Assembly (NCBI GenBank): GCA_003818285.1
Contig: RPRB01000029.1
Coordinates: 1-35,963 of the forward strand
Origin: Myxococcaceae bacterium
GTDB lineage: Bacteria > Myxococcota > Myxococcia > Myxococcales > Myxococcaceae
Direction of reading: 5' to 3'
Length of the DNA stretch: 35,963 nt
Below are positions 24,778-33,999 of the stretch, in pieces. The translations under genes were made by a program, and so were the position numbers. The stretch's first letter is position 1. Each line of letters begins with the position of its first letter. A model generated the notes under the pieces. That model worked only from the letters and a program-made list of their open reading frames with translations, made no database searches and had not been told where the DNA came from.

Positions 24778-25776
24778 TCAGGGAGCGCTGAAGACCTGCT
24801 TCCAGTCCTTCTTCATGTCCACGACGGTCCACTTCCTCGCCGTGGCTTCGTCCCACGCCTTGTCCAGCTGGCCCACGTGCGACTTCCGGTCGTACGCGTA
24901 CTCGCGCTCGGCATCGGTGTGGTGGACCAGCCCCATGAAGCGTGGTCCGTCGCCAGCCGCGGTCCACTCCAGCATCTGCTGGTCCCCGTCCGAGTTTCCG
25001 AAGGCGAAGATCGGACGACGTCCGATGAAGCGCTGGATGCCCACTGGCTTGCCGGCGTGATCATCCACCAGCTCGACCTTCGCCAGCTTCATCAGGACCA
25101 GCTTTCCGTCGGCGCCCTTCCGGAGCTCGAGACCTCCGTACGAGCCGATGACCTGCTCGGGAGGGATGCCGTAGATCCGCTCGGCGAAGACCCGCACGAA
25201 GTCCGCCCCTCCGCCGGAGACGATGAAGGTCTTGAAGCCGTTCGCCCGGAGATGACCGAGCAGCTCCCGCATCGGCAGGTAGGTGAGGTCGGTGTACGGG
25301 CGCTGGAAGCGGGGGTGGCGCGCTGTCCGGGTCCACTCCGCGACCGACGCGGCGAACTCGTCGGTGGTTATCCCGGCGTGGGTGGCGGCGAGAATCTTCG
25401 CCAGCCCCGGCTCTCCGGAGGCGGCAACTCCCTTGAGGTTGCCCTTCAGCAGGTCGCTGAACGGCGGCTGCGTCTTCCACTCCGGATGCTTCGGCGCGAG
25501 CGCCTTGACCCGATCCACCGCGAAGAGGAGCTGGAAGTACGCGGGCTGCTCCGCCCAGAGCGTCCCGTCGTTGTCGAAGACGGCGATCCGCTCCGCCGCA
25601 GCCACGAAGGTCGGAGCGCCTTCCCGGGTGACCGACTCCACGAATTGGAGGATCGACTGCTTCGCCTCCCCCTCGTTCCACGATGGGAGCGGTTCCGCGC
25701 CGTCCGCCACGCCCGGCACGAGAGCGAACGAGAGCAGCACGGACAGAAGCAGCGTCGACGCCGGCTTGCAGGCCAT
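24778..25776 (-). CDS. Exported HAD-superfamily phosphatase
   Basis: This 332-residue protein has a signal peptide (MACKPASTLLLSVLLSFALVPG). It carries HAD motif I as VFDNDGTLWAEQP (DxDGT), motif II as FIVSGGGADFVR (Ser after hydrophobic strand), and motif IV as FAFGNSDGDQQML. A cap-like insertion of about 120 residues lies between motifs I and II. Predicted function is hydrolysis of phosphomonoesters in the periplasm; substrate unknown. The ATG at 25776 was chosen for its strong GGGGAGGGG ribosome binding site about 8 bases upstream, and because the signal peptide begins there. The open frame continues upstream without similarity. A small ORF follows at 12 bases. Confidence 0.88.
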   Translation of the reverse strand: MACKPASTLLLSVLLSFALVPGVADGAEPLPSWNEGEAKQSILQFVESVTREGAPTFVAAAERIAVFDNDGTLWAEQPAYFQLLFAVDRVKALAPKHPEWKTQPPFSDLLKGNLKGVAASGEPGLAKILAATHAGITTDEFAASVAEWTRTARHPRFQRPYTDLTYLPMRELLGHLRANGFKTFIVSGGGADFVRVFAERIYGIPPEQVIGSYGGLELRKGADGKLVLMKLAKVELVDDHAGKPVGIQRFIGRRPIFAFGNSDGDQQMLEWTAAGDGPRFMGLVHHTDAEREYAYDRKSHVGQLDKAWDEATARKWTVVDMKKDWKQVFSAP

Positions 25777-25901
25777 CCGTCCACCCCTCCCCGTGATGAC
25801 GCGCACCGGTCCCTCTCTGTCCGGTGGTGGATGCACATTGACAGCGGGTGTGGGGCCGGAGAGACCCGCGAGCGCACCATCCGGGCGTGGCTGTCGACGA
25901 G

Positions 25902-26340
25902 GTGACACTCCACATCCGTTGTCTCAGGCTGCTGGGCCTCGTCCTCGCGCTCGGCTGCGTGCACGTCCCGCCCGAGCAGCCGGAGGCGGAGGCCTCCCCC
26001 GAGGGCCGCCTCGCGGTCGCCGACGGCTGGCTCGCCGGGACCTCCCGCGGTGTCGCCCGGGCGTGCCCGTGGTGTTCGTGCACGGCCGGGGGGGAAACCA
26101 TCACTTCTTCGAGCCGCAAATCGCGTACGCCGAGAACCGTGCGCGGGTCATGGCCTACGACCAGCGGGGGTGCGGCGACAGCTCTCTCGCTCCGCGCAAG
26201 AAGTACGACCTGGACACGCTGGTCCGCGACTCCCCCTCATCCTCGACCTGGCGCGGACGGAGCAGGCGGTGCTGGTCGGTCACTCGTTCGGCGCCGACGT
26301 GGTCAGCCGGTATGCCGGTCTCCACCCGGAGCGCGGTGAA
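25902..26340 (+). pseudogene. Decayed alpha/beta-hydrolase lipoprotein gene
   Basis: Three frames in succession give one broken protein. Frame 1 starts at GTG 25902 with a lipoprotein signal (LLGLVLALGCVH). Frame 2, from about 26060, has the oxyanion strand PVVFVHGRGGNHHFF and RVMAYDQRGCGDSS. Frame 3, from about 26230, has the nucleophile elbow AVLVGHSFGADVVSRYAGLHPE. Similarity ends near 26340, before the acid and His of the catalytic triad could appear. At least two frameshifts and a 3' truncation are needed, so this is very likely a pseudogene. The convergent DHOD-like gene ends at 26394. No intact paralogue of this exact protein is in the window. Confidence 0.8.
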
Positions 26341-26393
26341 TCCCACACGGGGCCGGACCCGGGAGGCCTGGCCGGCTGGATCGCGTCGCGGTC

Positions 26394-27401
26394 CTACAGC
26401 GCGCCCGGGTGCTCTCGCCAGCCGTGCAGCAGGTGGATGTAGTTCGCGCGCTGGTACGCGGACGGGTCCGGGCAGGCCTTGAGGTTCATGCTTCCCCGGA
26501 GCTGCCGCACCGACGTGTACTCGCGCTCCACCAGCCACCGCTCGAGGCCGGCCCGGAGCGACAGGAGCCGCGAGGGCCCGTTTCGGAGCAGGGTGGAGAC
26601 CAGCTGCACTGCGGTGGCCCCGGCCATGAGCGCCCGGATCACGTCGCCCACCTCGTGCACCCCGCCGCTGATCGCCAGCGGGATCCGCCGCTGGGCCGAC
26701 AGGATGGCCAGCCAGCGGAGCCGGAGTGGCAGCTCCGAGCTGTCGGACAGGTGCAGCACCCGCTTCACCTCCAGGGCGTCCACGTCGATGTCGGGCTCGA
26801 ACACCCGGTTGAAGACGATGAGGCCATCCGCTCCCGCCTCCTCCAGCCCCCGGGCGAAGTTGGAGAGCGAGGTGTAGAAGGGCGAGAGCTTCATCGCGAC
26901 GGGGATCTTCACCCTTCCCTTCAACGTCCGGACCAGCTCCAGCGTGTCTCGCTCGACGGCCGCCCCGTCGCGACCGGGGTCGGTGGGCACCGAGTACAGG
27001 TTCAGCTCCAGCGCGCTGGCTCCCGCCTCCTCGATCAGCCGGGCGAAGTCGAGCCAGCCGCCGGTCGTGGTCCCGTTCAGCGAGGCGATGACCGGGACCT
27101 TCACCGCGGCCCGGATCTTCCGGATCTGTTCCAGATAGGCATCGGAGCCCAGCCGGTAGCCCGCGGGCTCGGGCAGCACGCTCGAGGCCTCGGCCGAGAG
27201 CTCGCGGTGCTGCTCGGTGGCCATGAACGTCGACAGCTGCTCCTGCGTGAGCTGCTCCTCGAACAGCGAGCGCATCACGATGGCCGGCGCGCCCGCGTCC
27301 TCCAGCGCCCGCACCGTTCCCACCTCGTCCGCCAGCGGAGAGGCCCCCGGCAACAGCGGGTGGGCCAGCTTCAGTCCCAGGTACTCGACCGAGAGATCCA
27401 T
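26394..27401 (-). CDS. Dihydroorotate-dehydrogenase-like FMN oxidoreductase
   Basis: This 335-residue TIM-barrel protein resembles class 1 dihydroorotate dehydrogenase and PreA-type enzymes. It begins MDLSVEYLGLKLAHPLLPGASPLADE and has VPVIASLNGTTTGGWLD, ALELNLYSVPTD, IPVAMKLSPFYT, GLIVFNRVFEPDID and the FMN-phosphate site ISGGVHEVGDV (quoted in parts). It lacks a clear C-terminal ferredoxin domain. In many anaerobes a protein of this kind follows nifJ. Here it starts next to the nifJ stop: ATG 27401 has GGAG upstream, while a GTG at 27413 would overlap that stop by four bases (GTGA). It may use electrons from PFOR, but its substrate is unknown; it is not necessarily a pyrimidine enzyme. Confidence 0.88.
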   Translation of the reverse strand: MDLSVEYLGLKLAHPLLPGASPLADEVGTVRALEDAGAPAIVMRSLFEEQLTQEQLSTFMATEQHRELSAEASSVLPEPAGYRLGSDAYLEQIRKIRAAVKVPVIASLNGTTTGGWLDFARLIEEAGASALELNLYSVPTDPGRDGAAVERDTLELVRTLKGRVKIPVAMKLSPFYTSLSNFARGLEEAGADGLIVFNRVFEPDIDVDALEVKRVLHLSDSSELPLRLRWLAILSAQRRIPLAISGGVHEVGDVIRALMAGATAVQLVSTLLRNGPSRLLSLRAGLERWLVEREYTSVRQLRGSMNLKACPDPSAYQRANYIHLLHGWREHPGAL

Positions 27402-27409
27402 GTGCGGGC

Positions 27410-30400
27410 TCACTCCAGGGCGGCCGCGGGTGGCGGCCGGACATCGGGGATCGCGGTGGCCTGCGGCACGACCACCTTGGCCAGCTGCTCGTAGACGCCG
27501 TAACGCTGGGTCACGTTCTGCTGCGCCCACACCAGGAGCTGCTTGTAGCGCTCGGGGTCCAGTGTCTCGGTGATCCGGAAACGGGCCTCCTCGCGCATGT
27601 ACTCGCGCAGCGGGATCTTCGCCGGTCCCGAGTCGAGCACCAGCGGCGGCTGCCCGGCGGCGATTCGCCGCGGGTCGAAGCGGTAGAGCGGCCAGGTCGC
27701 CGAGTCGACCGCCCGCTTCTGCTGCTCGAGCCCGTGCACCAGGTCGTAGCCGTGGGCGATGCAGTGGCTGTAGGCGATGACCAGCGAGGGCCCGCGGTAG
27801 CTCTCGGCCTCGAGCATCGCTCTCACCACCTGCGCGTCCTTGGCCCCGAATGCCACCTGGGCCACATAGGCAGTCCGGTACCCCATCGCCAGCAGCCCCA
27901 GGTCCTTCTTTCCGGTGGCCTTGCCTGCCGCGGCGAACTTGGCCGCGGCGCCGAGCGGCGTCGCCTTGGACTGCTGGCCGCCGGTGTTCGAGTACACCTC
28001 GGTGTCCAGGACCAGGATGTTGACGTCAATGTCGGTGGAGAGGACGTGGTCCAGACCGCCGTAGCCGATGTCGTAGGCCCAGCCGTCACCACCGACGATC
28101 CACACCGTCTTCTTCACCAGGTGGTCCGCCAGACCGAGCAGCCTGCGCCCGTCGACGCCGTCGGCCTTGAGGCGCTTCTTCAGCTCTGCTACCCGCGCGC
28201 GCTGGGCCGCGAGGCCAGCCTCGGTCGACTGGTCTGCCTCGAGCAGCGCGCTGACGAAGGCGTCGCCCAGCGCCGGCGCCTGCTTCTTCAGTGTGGCCTC
28301 GGCGAGCTGCCGGAGCGCATCGGCGCCAAGCCGGATCCCGAAGCCGAACTCGGCGTTGTCCTCGAAGAGCGAGTTGGCCCAGGCGGGCCCGCGCCCCTCG
28401 CGGTTCACGGTGTACGGGGTGCTCGGGAGGTTTCCACCGTAGATGGACGAGCAGCCGGTGGCGTTGGCGATGATCATCCGGTCGCCGAAGAGCTGGGTGA
28501 GCAGCTTGATGTACGGCGTCTCACCGCACCCGGAGCAGGCGCCGGAGAACTCGAACAGCGGCTGGAGGAACTGCGATCCCTTCACGTCCAGCCGGAGCGT
28601 GGTCCGGTCCACTTCCGGAAGGTCGAGGAAGAACTCGAAGGACCGCGTCTCCTGCTCCCGCAGCGGCGGCTGAGGAGAGAGCTCCAGCGCCTTGTGCCGA
28701 GGGTTCGCCTTGTCCTTCGCCGGGCAGACCTCGATGCACAGCCCGCAGCCGGTGCAGTCCTCCGGGGCGACCTGAACCGTGTACGCGCTCCCGGCTTGCC
28801 CCTTGAAGGGCATGTGCTTGAAGCCGCTCGGCGCGGTGGCCACCGCTCCCTCGCCGTAGACCTTGGTCCGGATGGCGGCGTGCGGGCAGACCAGCGCGCA
28901 CTTGTTGCACTGGATGCAGATCGGCCCGTCCCAGACCGGGATCTCCAGCGCGAGGTTCCGCTTCTCCCACTTCGCCGTTGCCGTGGGCCAGGTCCCGTCC
29001 ACCGGGAAGGCGCTGACTGGGAGCAGGTCGCCCTTGTTCTCCAGCATCACCGCCGTGACCCGGCGCACGAAGTCCGGCGCCTCGGGAGCGACGACCGGCG
29101 GCCGGCCCCGCGTCGAGGTCATCCTGCCCGGCACCTTCACCGGGAAGAGCGCGGCGAGCGAGGCGTCCACCGCGGCGTGATTTCGCCGCACGACCTCGGC
29201 ACCCTTCTTCTTGTAGGTCTTCTCGATGGACTTCTTGATCTGGTCGATGGCCTCGTCGCGCGGGAGCACGCCGGAGAGCGCGAAGAAGCAGGCCTGCATC
29301 ACCGCGTTGATCCGCCCGCCCATCCCTGCCGTCTGGGCGACCTTGACCGCGTCGATGACGTGCAGCTGCAGCTTCTTCTCCAGCACCGTCTCCTGGAACT
29401 CGCGCGGCAGCCGGTCCCACAGCTGGTCAGGAGGATACGGGGCGTTGATCAGCACCACCGCGCCCGGCGCGGCGAGGTCCAGCACGTCCAGCCGATCGAT
29501 GAGCTGGAACTGGTGCACGCCCACGAAGCCGGCCTGCTTGACGAGGTACGACGAGCGGATGGGCCCCGGCCCGAAGCGCAGGTGGCTGATGGTCATCGCC
29601 CCCGACTTCTTCGAGTCGTAGACGAAGTAGCCCTGGGCCGCGTGGTCCGTCTCCTCGCCGATGATCTTGATCGACGCCTTGTTCGCGCCGACGGTTCCGT
29701 CCGAGCCGAGCCCGTAGAACACCGCCTGGGTGCGGCCTGGGACCGAGATCTCGAAGTCACGCTTCCACTCGAGCGACGTCCGGGTGACGTCGTCAACGAT
29801 GCCCACCGTGAAGTGGTTCTTCGGCTCGGGGCGGCCGAGGTTCTCGAAGATCGCCCGCACCATACCGGGATCGAACTCCTTGGAGGACAGCCCGTACCTG
29901 CCACCCACCACCGTCGGCATCGGACGGCTGGAGCGTGCCTCGGCGAGCGTGGTCAGCACGTCGAGGTACAGGGGCTCGCCGGGGGCACCGGGCTCCTTGG
30001 TGCGATCGAGCACCGCCACGGCGCGGACCGAAGTCGGCAGCACGGCGAGGAACGCCTCCGCCGGGAACGGCCGGTAGAGTCGGACCTTGAGGACGCCGAC
30101 CCGTTCGCCCTTGGCGACGAGCCAGTCGACCGTCTCGTGCGCCACCTCGGCGCCGGAGCCCATCGCCACCACCACCCGCTCGGCCTGTGGGTGACCGTGG
30201 TAGTCGACGAGGTGGTACTGCCGGCCGGTAAGCCCCGCCAGTCGGTCCATCTCCTCCTGCACCAACCCGGGGACTGCGGCGTAGAACGGGTTGCACGCCT
30301 CGCGTGCCTGGAAGAAGGCGTCCGGGTTCTGCGCGGTGCCGCGGAGCACCGGGTGCTCCGGGTCCAAGGCGCGGGCGCGGTGGGCGGCGATGGCCTCCTC

Positions 30401-30991
30401 GTTCACCATCGCGCGGAGCTGCTCGTCGGAGAGCTCGGCGATCTTCGCCACCTCGTGCGAGGTGCGGAACCCGTCGAAGAAGTGGAGGAACGGCACCCGG
30501 GCCCTCAGCGTCGCCGCGTGGGCGACCGCCGCGAGGTCGTGCGCTTCCTGCACCGAGCCCGAGGCCAGGAGCCCGAGGCCGATCTGCCGGCAGGCCATCA
30601 CATCCGAGTGGTCGCCGAAGATGCTCAGCGCGTGGGTGGCGAGCGTCCGCGCCGCCACGTGCATGCAGAACGCCGTGAGCTCGCCGGCGATCTTGTAGAG
30701 GTTGGGGATCATCAACAACAGGCCCTGGGACGCGGTGAACGTCGTGGTGAGCGCCCCGGCCTGCAGCGCCCCGTGGACCGCCCCCGCCACGCCGGCCTCC
30801 GACTGGAGCTGCACCACCCGTGGAACCACGCCCCAGATGTTCTGCTGGCCGTGGGCTGACCACTCGTCGGCCAGCTCGGCCATCGCCGAGGAGGGGGTGA
30901 TCGGGTAGATGGCGATGGTCTCGGACAGTCGGTGGGCCACCGAGGCCACGGCCTCGTTGCCGTCTACCGTGAGGAGTCGAGGCGTGTTCAT
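27410..30991 (-). CDS. nifJ: Pyruvate:ferredoxin (flavodoxin) oxidoreductase, single-chain
   Basis: This 1193-residue enzyme oxidatively decarboxylates pyruvate to acetyl-CoA and reduces ferredoxin or flavodoxin. Domain order: N-terminal TPP-pyrimidine domain (IAIYPITPSSAMAELADEW), transketolase-C-like domain, gamma domain (about 420-620), a two-cluster ferredoxin domain with CIQCNKCALVCP near 692 and CTGCGLCIEVCP near 747, and a C-terminal TPP domain with CSGCGETPY near 817, GGDGWAYDIGYGG near 970 and YSNTGGQQSKATP near 1000. The cysteine pattern gives three 4Fe-4S clusters. It has normal length (about 1175-1200). The ATG at 30991 begins the conserved frame; a GTG six codons earlier is an alternative. 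The DHOD-like gene follows, probably coupled. Confidence 0.97.
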   Translation of the reverse strand: MNTPRLLTVDGNEAVASVAHRLSETIAIYPITPSSAMAELADEWSAHGQQNIWGVVPRVVQLQSEAGVAGAVHGALQAGALTTTFTASQGLLLMIPNLYKIAGELTAFCMHVAARTLATHALSIFGDHSDVMACRQIGLGLLASGSVQEAHDLAAVAHAATLRARVPFLHFFDGFRTSHEVAKIAELSDEQLRAMVNEEAIAAHRARALDPEHPVLRGTAQNPDAFFQAREACNPFYAAVPGLVQEEMDRLAGLTGRQYHLVDYHGHPQAERVVVAMGSGAEVAHETVDWLVAKGERVGVLKVRLYRPFPAEAFLAVLPTSVRAVAVLDRTKEPGAPGEPLYLDVLTTLAEARSSRPMPTVVGGRYGLSSKEFDPGMVRAIFENLGRPEPKNHFTVGIVDDVTRTSLEWKRDFEISVPGRTQAVFYGLGSDGTVGANKASIKIIGEETDHAAQGYFVYDSKKSGAMTISHLRFGPGPIRSSYLVKQAGFVGVHQFQLIDRLDVLDLAAPGAVVLINAPYPPDQLWDRLPREFQETVLEKKLQLHVIDAVKVAQTAGMGGRINAVMQACFFALSGVLPRDEAIDQIKKSIEKTYKKKGAEVVRRNHAAVDASLAALFPVKVPGRMTSTRGRPPVVAPEAPDFVRRVTAVMLENKGDLLPVSAFPVDGTWPTATAKWEKRNLALEIPVWDGPICIQCNKCALVCPHAAIRTKVYGEGAVATAPSGFKHMPFKGQAGSAYTVQVAPEDCTGCGLCIEVCPAKDKANPRHKALELSPQPPLREQETRSFEFFLDLPEVDRTTLRLDVKGSQFLQPLFEFSGACSGCGETPYIKLLTQLFGDRMIIANATGCSSIYGGNLPSTPYTVNREGRGPAWANSLFEDNAEFGFGIRLGADALRQLAEATLKKQAPALGDAFVSALLEADQSTEAGLAAQRARVAELKKRLKADGVDGRRLLGLADHLVKKTVWIVGGDGWAYDIGYGGLDHVLSTDIDVNILVLDTEVYSNTGGQQSKATPLGAAAKFAAAGKATGKKDLGLLAMGYRTAYVAQVAFGAKDAQVVRAMLEAESYRGPSLVIAYSHCIAHGYDLVHGLEQQKRAVDSATWPLYRFDPRRIAAGQPPLVLDSGPAKIPLREYMREEARFRITETLDPERYKQLLVWAQQNVTQRYGVYEQLAKVVVPQATAIPDVRPPPAAALE

Positions 30992-31124
30992 GGGGTCGAC
31001 CGATAGCACGGGGCATGCCGCTCGCGGGACCCCTCTCCCGGCGCAAGCGGTGCGTTCGGGCCGGGCGCCATCCGGCGGGACCGCAGCCGATGCGGGTTCG
31101 AGCCGAGCACCGGAGCATGGCGCG

Positions 31125-31907
31125 ATGCGCCGCCCGTGCCTGACCCTGGCGCCTCCGGCAGGAACTGCGCACCCCGCCGGGTGCTCGGCCGCCGTGCTCG
31201 CGATGCTGGTCGTGTCCGCCGGGTGCAGCGGACCGTCGCGTCACGCCCCGCCGGCCGCCGCCGCTGGACCCGCGGTCCCCGGGGCGCCCCCCGAGGCGGT
31301 GGAGTTTCCCAGCGGGGCGCTCCGGCTCCACGGTCTTCTGTGGAGACCTGGAGGGACCGGGCCAGTCCCCGCGGTCCTGTTCAGCCACGGCTCGGGCGGG
31401 ACGACTGCCGTGGGGCGGGCATGCCCATCACCGAGGCCGCGAGCCGGCTGGCGCCACTCCGAGCAGCTCGACGACGTGCTCGCCGCGCTGGCCTTCCTCG
31501 AGCGGGCGCCGAGGATCGATCAAGGACGGATCGTGCTCGCTGGCCACTCCTTCGGAGGACAGCTCACCCTGCTCGCGGCAGCGCGCCACCCGTCCATTCG
31601 CGCCGCGGTGACGTTCGCGGCGGCGACCGCTTCCTGGCCCCGCTCTGCCGAGGTGCGGCGGGCGCTGCGAGAAGCCGTCGCCCACGCACGCTGTCCGATC
31701 CTGCTCGTGCAGTGGAGCAATGACTTCAGCACCGAGCCGAGCCTCGCACTGGGTCAGGAGACCGGGCCGGGCAACCCGCCCCGGCGCGTGCTCCTCTACC
31801 CACCGCTCGGCTCCAGTCCGGAGCAGGGCCACAACGGCCTCTACCTGGCGACGAGTCGGTGGGAGCCGGACGTGTTCGCCTTCCTGGACGACGCGCCGTC
31901 CCGGTGA
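31125..31907 (+). CDS. Alpha/beta-hydrolase-fold lipoprotein with a shortened lid region
   Basis: This 260-residue protein has a lipoprotein signal (AAVLAMLVVSAGC, Cys near residue 35) and a dienelactone-hydrolase-like fold. The oxyanion segment is FSHGSGG (His88). The nucleophile elbow is LAGHSFGGQL (Ser142). The acid is probably Asp200 (QWSNDFS) and the base His236 (EQGHNGLYL), so the triad is complete. Only about 50 residues separate HGSGG from Ser142, and the stretch TTAVGRACPSPRPRAGW looks unlike normal protein. Relatives usually have a longer region with a lid here, so an internal deletion or paired frameshifts is suspected. Activity is therefore uncertain. It diverges from nifJ. Confidence 0.7.
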   Translation: MRRPCLTLAPPAGTAHPAGCSAAVLAMLVVSAGCSGPSRHAPPAAAAGPAVPGAPPEAVEFPSGALRLHGLLWRPGGTGPVPAVLFSHGSGGTTAVGRACPSPRPRAGWRHSEQLDDVLAALAFLERAPRIDQGRIVLAGHSFGGQLTLLAAARHPSIRAAVTFAAATASWPRSAEVRRALREAVAHARCPILLVQWSNDFSTEPSLALGQETGPGNPPRRVLLYPPLGSSPEQGHNGLYLATSRWEPDVFAFLDDAPSR

Positions 31908-32051
31908 GCCCCCGGGCGGACGTGCATGTTTCTGGCATGAACCCGGCGAGGCGCCCGGGCGAGGGGGCGCTCTGGCGCAAGCGATGCGCGAGGCGGCCGG
32001 AGGTCGCTCCGGCGAGCGAAGGGTCTGCGGACCTGCGAGGAGGTGCATCCC

Positions 32052-32504
32052 ATGGAGCTGAGCGCGAGTCAGATCCGCCGCCTCATCCTTGACGAGCACA
32101 CCGTGCTCCGGGACATCCTGGAGGAGATCGAGCAGACACTGGGAGAGATGACGCGCCGGGTCCCGGGCTCCATTACGAGGCTCCGGACAAGCCTCCGCAC
32201 GTTCCACGACGCCTTCGTCCGCCACCTCGAGCACGAGGAGACGGTGCTCCGGCCGGTCCTCGTCGACGTGGACGCCTGGGGACCGGCGAGGGTCGCGGCG
32301 ATGGACGAGGAGCACCTCGCCCAGCGCACGGCCCTGGCCCAGCTCAGCCACCTGGCGCTCGACCAGGACCTGGACGGCACCGTCCAGCACGTCGAGGAGT
32401 TCGTCCGCCGCCTCCGCGCAGACATGGACGGCGAGGAGCACCACGCGCTCAGCGAGGAAGTCCTCCGCGACGACATCATCGTGATCGACACCTTCATGGG
32501 CTGA
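32052..32504 (+). CDS. Hemerythrin-like (HHE) domain protein
   Basis: This 150-residue four-helix protein has the His/Glu pattern of the HHE family: H16 (DEHTVL), H52 and H58/H61 with E62 (HDAFVRHLEHEE), H88 (DEEHLAQ), and H113 with H130/H131 (GEEHHALSEEV). Such proteins bind a di-iron centre and may carry or sense oxygen, NO or metal. An AGGAGGT ribosome binding site lies 7 bases before the ATG at 32052, which decides the start over an ATG at 32043. No membrane segment or extra domain is present. It stands alone, 144 bases after the hydrolase gene. In a facultative anaerobe it may respond to oxygen or NO, but this is inferred. Confidence 0.88.
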   Translation: MELSASQIRRLILDEHTVLRDILEEIEQTLGEMTRRVPGSITRLRTSLRTFHDAFVRHLEHEETVLRPVLVDVDAWGPARVAAMDEEHLAQRTALAQLSHLALDQDLDGTVQHVEEFVRRLRADMDGEEHHALSEEVLRDDIIVIDTFMG

Positions 32505-32800
32505 GCGCGCAGCACTGACGTCCGACTCACGTCTCTGGTGTCATGGATGTCTCGGGACCCCCCCGCGGGTGGACATCCACCGGTGGAGTCGACGCCACGA
32601 GGGGCTCGCTCAACAGGTCGGACGCGGTGGGACATCTCCGTTGCTGGACGCTGGGGAAACCTGCTCCGCACTCGCCTGAGCCGGCCACGACACCAACGGG
32701 TGATTCGCGCCTCATTGCGAGCGCATGAAGCGGAGTGTCTTCTCATGCTCGGGGATCCCGGGGTCCGATCGATCGAGGACCGGCCCCAGGGAATTTGCGC

Positions 32801-33892
32801 ATGAGATCACACTGGGGAGTCATCGCTCTCGTCGCGGCGGCGCTCGCGTTCGCGCCGGGCGCGCGCGCCGGGAACGACGGTCAGGGCAAGGGAAAAGACG
32901 AGCACGGCAAGGACGATCGCGACCAGTGCCGTGAGAACGATCCGGGAGGCAACAGCGACGGGCCGCGCATCCTCCGGGCAGACGCGGACAGCTCGAACCT
33001 CTTCATCCACGGGACGGGCTTCGGGACGAAGAGCGGGACGGTTACCCTCGGCGGGCAGCGCCTCGGCGTCGCCTCCTGGTCGCCCACGGACATCGTCGCG
33101 GTGGTGCCCAGCAACGTGCTCCCCGCGAGCTACCTGCTGACCGTCACCCCATCCCGTGGCAGATGCGTGAAGGCCAGCTTCGACGTGGCCGTCGGCGTCG
33201 GGACGCAGGGCTCGGTTGGCCCCCCCGGACCTGTGGGGCCTGCCGGTCCAGCGGGTCCGCCGGGGCCGAGCGGGCCGGCGGGCGCCACCGGTCCCGCGGG
33301 GCCCATCGGCCCTGCCGGTCCGCAGGGCCCGACCGGTCTCACCGGTCCGGCGGGGCCCGTCGGTCCTGCCGGCCCACAGGGCCCGACCGGTCTCACCGGT
33401 CCGGCGGGGCCCGTCGGTCCTGCCGGCCCACAGGGCCCGACCGGTCTGACCGGTCCGCAGGGGCCAGCCGGTCCGCAAGGGCCAGCCGGGCCCCAGGGGC
33501 CGTCCGGCCTCTCGGAGGCCTTCACCGCACAGGCGCCGACCCAGCTCCTCGTCGGCTTCTTGATGACGCAAGTGGCGAGCATCCGCGTCCCGATGGGCTC
33601 GTACATCGTCAATGCCAAGGTGCTGCTGGTGAACAACAGCGCTGCGGTGGCGGGCGCGACGTGCATCCTCTTCCAGACGAACGCGGGCACGGTGCTCGAC
33701 CGAGCCGAGGGTTCGCTCGCCGGCAGCGCGGTTACGGGCACGCTGACCCTCCACGCGGCCACGCAGGTCACCGGCGCGGGCGGAGATCATGTGGAGCTTC
33801 TCTGCCAGGTGAGCGCGGGGGCCACGGTGTTCGCGAGCTACCCGCAGCTCACCGCCATCCAGGTCGGAAGCCTCACCGCGCCCGGCCCCTGA
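32801..33892 (+). CDS. Secreted collagen-like protein with an IPT/TIG domain
   Basis: This 363-residue protein has a signal peptide ([17 protein letters not shown], cleavage about residue 23). A short charged linker ([16 protein letters not shown]) follows. Residues about 52-130 form an IPT/TIG-like beta sandwich ([19 protein letters not shown], then [18 protein letters not shown]). Residues about 134-238 are 35 unbroken Gly-X-Y triplets rich in Pro, Gln and Thr. The C-terminal 125 residues are beta-rich with two cysteines ([19 protein letters not shown]) and resemble the trimerisation or C1q-like ends of bacterial collagens. It is probably a trimer on the outside of the cell. The ATG at 32801 starts the signal peptide. 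The 296 bases upstream contain no gene that I can support. Confidence 0.88.
   Translation: MRSHWGVIALVAAALAFAPGARAGNDGQGKGKDEHGKDDRDQCRENDPGGNSDGPRILRADADSSNLFIHGTGFGTKSGTVTLGGQRLGVASWSPTDIVAVVPSNVLPASYLLTVTPSRGRCVKASFDVAVGVGTQGSVGPPGPVGPAGPAGPPGPSGPAGATGPAGPIGPAGPQGPTGLTGPAGPVGPAGPQGPTGLTGPAGPVGPAGPQGPTGLTGPQGPAGPQGPAGPQGPSGLSEAFTAQAPTQLLVGFLMTQVASIRVPMGSYIVNAKVLLVNNSAAVAGATCILFQTNAGTVLDRAEGSLAGSAVTGTLTLHAATQVTGAGGDHVELLCQVSAGATVFASYPQLTAIQVGSLTAPGP
33323..33460 (+). repeat. 54-bp tandem repeat inside the collagen-like gene
   Basis: Copies at 33323-33376 and 33377-33430 are identical over 54 bases, and a third partial copy runs to about 33460. Each encodes 18 residues (six triplets, [18 protein letters not shown]). 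The lack of synonymous differences indicates recent duplication, so length may vary between strains. Confidence 0.9.
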
Positions 33893-33999
33893 GGCCCGGG
33901 GACCGCCAGCGGCGCGAGGCGCTCGGTCCGCCAGGCTCCTCGTGCCCGGCTCTCGCGGCCCAGGTGGCTCGAGCTGGCCAGCGGCCCGTCCGGAGCCGG

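Noticed and set aside
27734-30859. Open frame of over 1000 codons antisense to nifJ
   Set aside because: Its translation is Arg/Val/His/Gly-rich with no domains, and nifJ on the other strand is complete. Long antisense frames are common at this GC content.
32505-32800. Short open frames in the gap between the hemerythrin-like and collagen-like genes
   Set aside because: All are Arg/Pro/Ser-rich, without ribosome binding sites or protein-like pattern. I see nothing supportable in this gap.
33200-33515. Regular GC-rich repeats that at first suggest a CRISPR array
   Set aside because: There are no unique spacers, and the period is a multiple of 9 bases that encodes Gly-X-Y triplets.
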